The notes beneath the pieces are model-generated. The model was not told the DNA's origin, did not search any database, and saw nothing but the letters and a program-made list of their open reading frames with translations. Source: Rhodoligotrophos sp. CJ14 (GTDB taxonomy: Bacteria; Pseudomonadota; Alphaproteobacteria; Rhizobiales; Im1). Taken from it: a DNA stretch of 64,000 bases. This document shows, piece after piece, positions 60,381 through 64,000 of the stretch. The stretch's first letter is position 1. Each line of letters begins with the position of its first letter. Location of the stretch: the NCBI RefSeq assembly GCF_038811545.1, contig NZ_CP133319.1, positions 2,013,516 through 2,077,515 on the forward strand, written 5' to 3'. Position numbers and translations under genes: made by a program.

Positions 60381-62189
60381 ATGAGCGCCCCAACTGGCGA
60401 TCACCGCAGGCTCGGCGACTTCACCACTGATGCCCGCGTGCTGTTGATCGCGGCAATCGCCGTCGTCGTCGCATCTGCTGGCGTCATTGCCGGCATCGTG
60501 CTGCTGCAACTGATCCGCCTTGCCACCAATCTCGCCTATTTCGGCCGCTTCAGCTTTGCAGATATCGACCTTGGCCAGCTGTCCCTCGGCCCCTCATCCG
60601 TGCTCATTCCGGTCATTGGCGCGCTCATCATCGGACTGATGGCGCGCTTTGGCAGCGAAAAGATCCGGGGCCATGGCATCCCCGAAGCCATCGAGGCGAT
60701 CCTGCTTGGCCGCTCCAGGCTTGATGCGAAGGTCGCTGTGCTGAAGCCCCTCTCATCGGCGATATCGATCGGCAGCGGCGGCCCCTTCGGTGCCGAGGGC
60801 CCCATCATCATGACCGGCGGAGCGATTGGCTCCCTGATCGCTCAGGCCCTGCCTGTCAGCGACGACGAGCGCAAGGCATTGCTGGTGGCCGGCGCCGCGG
60901 CAGGCATGACCACCGTCTTCGGCACCCCGATTGCCGCGATCATGCTCGCCGTAGAGCTCCTGCTGTTCGAATGGCGCCCGCGCAGCTTCATCCCCGTCGC
61001 TGTGGCCGCGATCATCGCGGAAGTCGAGCGCACCGCACTAGGCATGCCCGCCATTCTCTTTCCATTTGGAGGCGAGATGGCGCCGAGCGCGGCGGGCCTT
61101 GGCGGCTGGATCAGCATCGGTATTGCGGCAGGCCTGCTCTCCGGCCTGCTGACTCAGCTCGTCTATGCCTGCGAGGATGGATTTCAGAAACTGCCCATCC
61201 ACTGGATGTGGTGGCCGATGATCGGCGGTCTGGTGGTCGGCCTTGGTGGCCTCATCGATTCCCGCGCACTCGGTGTCGGCTATGCCAATATTGCCAGCAT
61301 GCTGAATGGCGAAACCATAGCAACTGCCGCCATTCTGCTGCTCGCGGTGAAGGCCGTCATCTGGTCCGTGGCCCTTGGCTCCGGTACGTCAGGCGGGGTG
61401 CTTGCACCGCTGCTGATCATGGGCGGCGCCATGGGCGCATCCCTCAGCGGCTTTCTGCCGGAGGCAACGCCAGGCTTCTGGGCTTTGCTTGCGATGGCGG
61501 CCACCATGGGTGGCACCATGCGCGCACCGCTCACCGCGACCTTCTTCGCCGTCGAGCTCACCGGCAATACCCACGTACTGCTGCCGTTGATCACCGCCTG
61601 CGCTGCGGCCCATGCCACCACCGTGCTGCTGATGAAACGCTCGATTCTGACTGAGAAGATCGCAAGGCGTGGCCATCACATCGTTCGGGAATATCGGGTG
61701 GATCCTTTCGCGCTCACCCGCGTGAGCGATGTGATGACCCGTGCTGTCGAGACAGTACCTGCTTCGATGACATTGCACGGCGCGGCGTCTTTCCTGACCA
61801 ATCCGAAGACACGCCATCCCAGTTTTCCGGTCGTCGACGATGAGGACCGCGTGCTCGGCCTCATCGACCCGCCATCGGTTCTCGCCTGGCGTCGCGCAGG
61901 CAAGCACCGGCGGACGACCCTGCGGGAATTGCTCGAGGGCACCAAGATCACCGTGGTTTATCCCGACGAGTATCTCGAGGCCGTTGCCGATAAGCTGAAT
62001 ACGGCCAATGTGGCGCATTTGCCGGTGATCTCGCGCAGCGATGCGAAGCTGGTCGGCTATATCGGCTGGCGAGACCTGATGGCAGTGCGAGCCAAGCTGC
62101 GCGCCGAGGAGCACCAGCGCTCCTCGTTCATTCCCCTGCTCGGCCGGCGCGGGCCAAGCGGCCTCCCCTCCAGGGAAGCCGAGCTCTAG
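60381..62189 (+). CDS. ClC-family chloride transporter with C-terminal CBS domains
   Basis: A 602-residue membrane protein. The selectivity-filter motifs are GHGIPEAIEAIL (97-108), SIGSGGPFGAEGPIIM with gating Glu139, and GSGTSGGVLAPLLIMGG. Two CBS domains fill the C-terminus (VSDVMTRAVETVPASMTLHG onwards). The residue aligned with the internal proton glutamate of ClcA appears to be Leu193 beside Glu192 (LAVELLLFEW), so coupling may differ from E. coli ClcA. ATG 60381 is chosen because the longer frame from 60219 crosses marR and its operator. The stop overlaps that of the convergent M20 gene. Confidence 0.93.
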   Translation: MSAPTGDHRRLGDFTTDARVLLIAAIAVVVASAGVIAGIVLLQLIRLATNLAYFGRFSFADIDLGQLSLGPSSVLIPVIGALIIGLMARFGSEKIRGHGIPEAIEAILLGRSRLDAKVAVLKPLSSAISIGSGGPFGAEGPIIMTGGAIGSLIAQALPVSDDERKALLVAGAAAGMTTVFGTPIAAIMLAVELLLFEWRPRSFIPVAVAAIIAEVERTALGMPAILFPFGGEMAPSAAGLGGWISIGIAAGLLSGLLTQLVYACEDGFQKLPIHWMWWPMIGGLVVGLGGLIDSRALGVGYANIASMLNGETIATAAILLLAVKAVIWSVALGSGTSGGVLAPLLIMGGAMGASLSGFLPEATPGFWALLAMAATMGGTMRAPLTATFFAVELTGNTHVLLPLITACAAAHATTVLLMKRSILTEKIARRGHHIVREYRVDPFALTRVSDVMTRAVETVPASMTLHGAASFLTNPKTRHPSFPVVDDEDRVLGLIDPPSVLAWRRAGKHRRTTLRELLEGTKITVVYPDEYLEAVADKLNTANVAHLPVISRSDAKLVGYIGWRDLMAVRAKLRAEEHQRSSFIPLLGRRGPSGLPSREAEL

Positions 62190-63337
62190 TCCAGAGTGGC
62201 GAGCAGCCCCGCCATCAGGCGACCGCGCTCGGCCAGGCTTTCCGTGATGATGTGCTCATCCAGCGTATGCGGCCCATCCCCGCGGGCTCCAAGACCATCA
62301 AGCGTCGGAATGCCCATCGCGCCGGTGAAGTTTCCGTCCGACCCGCCGCCGGAATTCTGGTGCGGGATGTCAAAGCCCAGGCTCTTGGCAAGCCCGCTGG
62401 CATGCTCATAGAGCTGCCATGAGGCATCATTCCGCGTCCACACGGGCCGGATCACGCCGGTTTCCACCTGGACACTCACATCAGCGCCCACCGGCGACAG
62501 TGAGTGAATGCGCCGAATGGCTTCCCCCAGCTTCTCGTCCGTCGTCGCGGAGGCCAGAACCTCCGCATGACAGGTGGTTGCAACGCAGTTCGCCCATTGC
62601 CCCCCGCGAATGACGCCCACATTGAACCCGATCTCCTCATCCGTCATCGCCTCGATCGCCAGGATCTGACGCGCCATCTCCCGAATGGCCGAAGCGCCTT
62701 CGCTCAGTCTGAGGCCTGCATGGCTCGGCCGCCCGCGAATGGTCAGAGTGAACCGCGCAATTGCATAGCGCCCGGTGACCACCCCGCCATTGCGCCGCGC
62801 CGGTTCAGGCACCAGCACATACTTGTGGCGTGCGGCTTCCGCCTCGATGAGGCTGCGCGTGCTCGGGCTGCCCACCTCCTCGTCGCTGGTGAACAGAACC
62901 GTCACGGGTAGCGATGGCACGAACCCGATCCGCTGCAGCTGCCGAATGGCCTCCAGCGCGAGATAATTGCCCGATTTCATGTCGAGCGCGCCGGGCCCGT
63001 AGCATCTGTCGCCCTCAACGCGCCAGGGCAATTCGTTGAGCGTACCTACGGGATGAACCGTATCGAGATGGCCGAGTATGAGGATGCCGGGCCCGCTATG
63101 ATGCTTCTCTGCAAAGCGGCCCTTAACACAGTCCCCGAACCCCATATGCCCGGGGATGCGCTGCACCTCGGCACCCATCACGCTGAGCTCGCGCGCCGCC
63201 ATGTCCATCATCCGATTGACCGCGTCACGGTCGAAAGTCGGGCTTTCCTGCTCCACCCATCGCTTCAGCCCCGCGGCTATGGCGGCTGGGTCGAATGGCA
63301 ACCTGGCGAAATCCGGAAGACTTTTGGTGTTTGGCAT
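62186..63337 (-). CDS. M20-family peptidase (glutamate carboxypeptidase-like)
   Basis: A 383-residue zinc peptidase of the carboxypeptidase G2/CPG70 branch. LILGHLDTVHPVGTL has the first His and Asp, GPGALDMKSGNYLALEAI the bridging Asp, and LFTSDEEVGSPSTRSLIEAE the catalytic Glu pair. The ATG at 63337 is the family N-terminus; the longer frame to 63655 lies partly inside the IclR gene. No signal peptide is seen, so it acts in the cytoplasm, unlike secreted CPG2. It diverges from an IclR gene. Confidence 0.92.
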   Translation of the reverse strand: MPNTKSLPDFARLPFDPAAIAAGLKRWVEQESPTFDRDAVNRMMDMAARELSVMGAEVQRIPGHMGFGDCVKGRFAEKHHSGPGILILGHLDTVHPVGTLNELPWRVEGDRCYGPGALDMKSGNYLALEAIRQLQRIGFVPSLPVTVLFTSDEEVGSPSTRSLIEAEAARHKYVLVPEPARRNGGVVTGRYAIARFTLTIRGRPSHAGLRLSEGASAIREMARQILAIEAMTDEEIGFNVGVIRGGQWANCVATTCHAEVLASATTDEKLGEAIRRIHSLSPVGADVSVQVETGVIRPVWTRNDASWQLYEHASGLAKSLGFDIPHQNSGGGSDGNFTGAMGIPTLDGLGARGDGPHTLDEHIITESLAERGRLMAGLLATLD

Positions 63338-63345
63338 GGCTTGCG

Positions 63346-63390
63346 TATCGTTGTGCGATATGATGAGATCGCGATATCTTAGGCCTATCG
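63346..63390. promoter_or_regulatory. TATCG/CGATA boxes in divergent promoter of M20 and iclR genes
   Basis: TATCG-TTGTG-CGATA (63346-63360) repeats the TATCG-N5-CGATA form of the MarR site at 60291. A second pair in inverted order, CGATA (63372-63376) and TATCG (63386-63390), follows. The site lies 9 bases upstream of the M20 start. Binding could be by the MarR protein, by the IclR protein, or by both. Confidence 0.5.
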
Positions 63391-63458
63391 GCTCTGCCGC
63401 GTCAAACCATGAGGCGCCTAGGTCGTCACTCCAGGCAAAAACCAGGCTGAATGAAACC

Positions 63459-64000
63459 GTGAGCACAACGACCAAAAGGATCAAGAACAGGGCCGAGGCA
63501 GACACGTCGATCGAGAAGCCCGATCGGCTTTTCGTCGAATCACTCGCGCGTGGCTTCCGCGTCCTCGAAGCCTTCGCGGAGGCGCCAACCCCTATGTCGC
63601 TCTCGCAAATTGCCAAGGCGGCGGGGCTTGATAAGAGCGCAGCGCAGAGGCTCACCTATACCCTGGCCAAGCTCGGCTATGTCGAGAAAACCGCCGGTGG
63701 CCTCGTGCCCGGACGCAGGTTGCTCGAGCGCTCCTTCGATTATTTGCGCACCACGCCTCTGGTCAATCGGGCGATCCCTATCCTCGCCGATCTCAGGCGG
63801 GCAGTGCAGGAGCGTGTCGACCTCAGCCTGTTCGATGACCTGTCCATGCTCTATCTCGTCCGCATGCAGAGCAAGCGCGATACGTTCTATGCCCATCTCG
63901 TTGGTCGGCGCGTTCCGACCTTCTGCACATCGGGCGGACGGGCGGTTCTCAGCCATCTTCCCGAGGACCGGGTTCTCGACATTCTCGAGCGTTCCGACCG
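63459..64000 (+). CDS. IclR-family transcriptional regulator, C-terminus beyond window
   Basis: The first 180 residues of an IclR regulator. The winged helix-turn-helix is FVESLARGFRVLEAFAEAPT and LSQIAKAAGLDKSAAQRL, then TLAKLGYVEKTAGGLVPGRR. The effector domain begins (PILADLRRAVQERVDLSLFD, then DTFYAHLVGRRVPTFCTSGGRAV) and is cut at 64000. A GTG at 63459 is the likely start, as the frame upstream has no ATG. It is divergent from the M20 peptidase it presumably regulates. Confidence 0.88.
   Translation, partial: MSTTTKRIKNRAEADTSIEKPDRLFVESLARGFRVLEAFAEAPTPMSLSQIAKAAGLDKSAAQRLTYTLAKLGYVEKTAGGLVPGRRLLERSFDYLRTTPLVNRAIPILADLRRAVQERVDLSLFDDLSMLYLVRMQSKRDTFYAHLVGRRVPTFCTSGGRAVLSHLPEDRVLDILERSD

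Noticed and set aside
1-64000. tRNA, rRNA, CRISPR array, transposase or prophage
   Set aside because: No evenly spaced repeats, tRNA-like cloverleaf with conserved arms, rRNA segments or recombinase families were recognised by eye. A short tRNA could be missed without a covariance search.

Overview
This is a 64 kb high-GC chromosomal segment with dense, short-gapped, mostly metabolic genes. Family content points to an alphaproteobacterium of the Hyphomicrobiales (Rhizobiales) type: an IalB-family secreted protein, a twin-transmembrane small protein, a (2S)-methylsuccinyl-CoA dehydrogenase of the ethylmalonyl-CoA pathway, GluQ, and several copies of the intergenic GCATTTTC...GAAGTGG...GTGAAGAAAATGC repeat that I recall from that order. 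No rRNA, tRNA, CRISPR array, prophage or transposase was seen. No gap between genes exceeds 300 bases.

Layout. 1-5.1 kb: a nitrilase-family amidohydrolase divergent from an XRE/cupin regulator, then a cupin / isocitrate lyase-PEP mutase family / hydrolase / PhzF cluster. 5.2-8.9 kb: housekeeping genes (DsbB, HNH endonuclease, carboxylesterase, AlkA-type glycosylase, GluQ). 8.9-18 kb: catabolic genes, mainly leftward, with two luciferase-like flavin monooxygenases, a fused enoyl-CoA hydratase/3-hydroxyacyl-CoA dehydrogenase, an LLM-esterase-flavin reductase-unknown operon and an iron-type alcohol dehydrogenase facing a LysR regulator. 19.4-27 kb: a double carboxymuconolactone-decarboxylase protein, a Liv-type ABC transporter whose permease and ATPase are fused, a carnitine-dehydrogenase-like enzyme and an HD-domain protein resembling PhnZ/TmpB diiron oxygenases. 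27-34.6 kb: RlmN, IalB, quinone reductase, YkvA, SDR, small membrane protein, Mcd and a methyltransferase. 34.6-46.7 kb: an AEC transporter, a BenM/CatM-type LysR, hydantoinase/oxoprolinase subunits B and A, a very large effector-like orphan broken by a frameshift, and a TRAP transporter. 46.8-49.7 kb: EamA exporter, AhpD-like protein, Rrf2 and GntR regulators. 49.8-64 kb: a dipeptide-type ABC transporter embedded among four M20-family amidohydrolases, with MarR, a ClC transporter and a truncated IclR regulator.

How the genes fit together. The window looks like a set of import-and-degrade modules, each next to its own regulator. Two shared operator-like motifs link distant genes. ATAC-N7-GTAT lies upstream of both the hydantoinase genes and the TRAP transporter. 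TATCG-N5-CGATA lies upstream of both marR/clc and the last M20 peptidase.

Most unusual items: (1) the substrate-binding protein at 51.2 kb is a full-length solute-binding protein family 5 member whose two halves are in swapped order, that is, a natural circular permutation; (2) a roughly 1000-residue effector-like protein at 40.5-43.5 kb, of no family I can name, is interrupted by a single -1 frame change, and an internal repeat spans the break; (3) the Liv transporter, carnitine-dehydrogenase-like and PhnZ-like genes suggest an undescribed oxidative route for a quaternary-ammonium compound.
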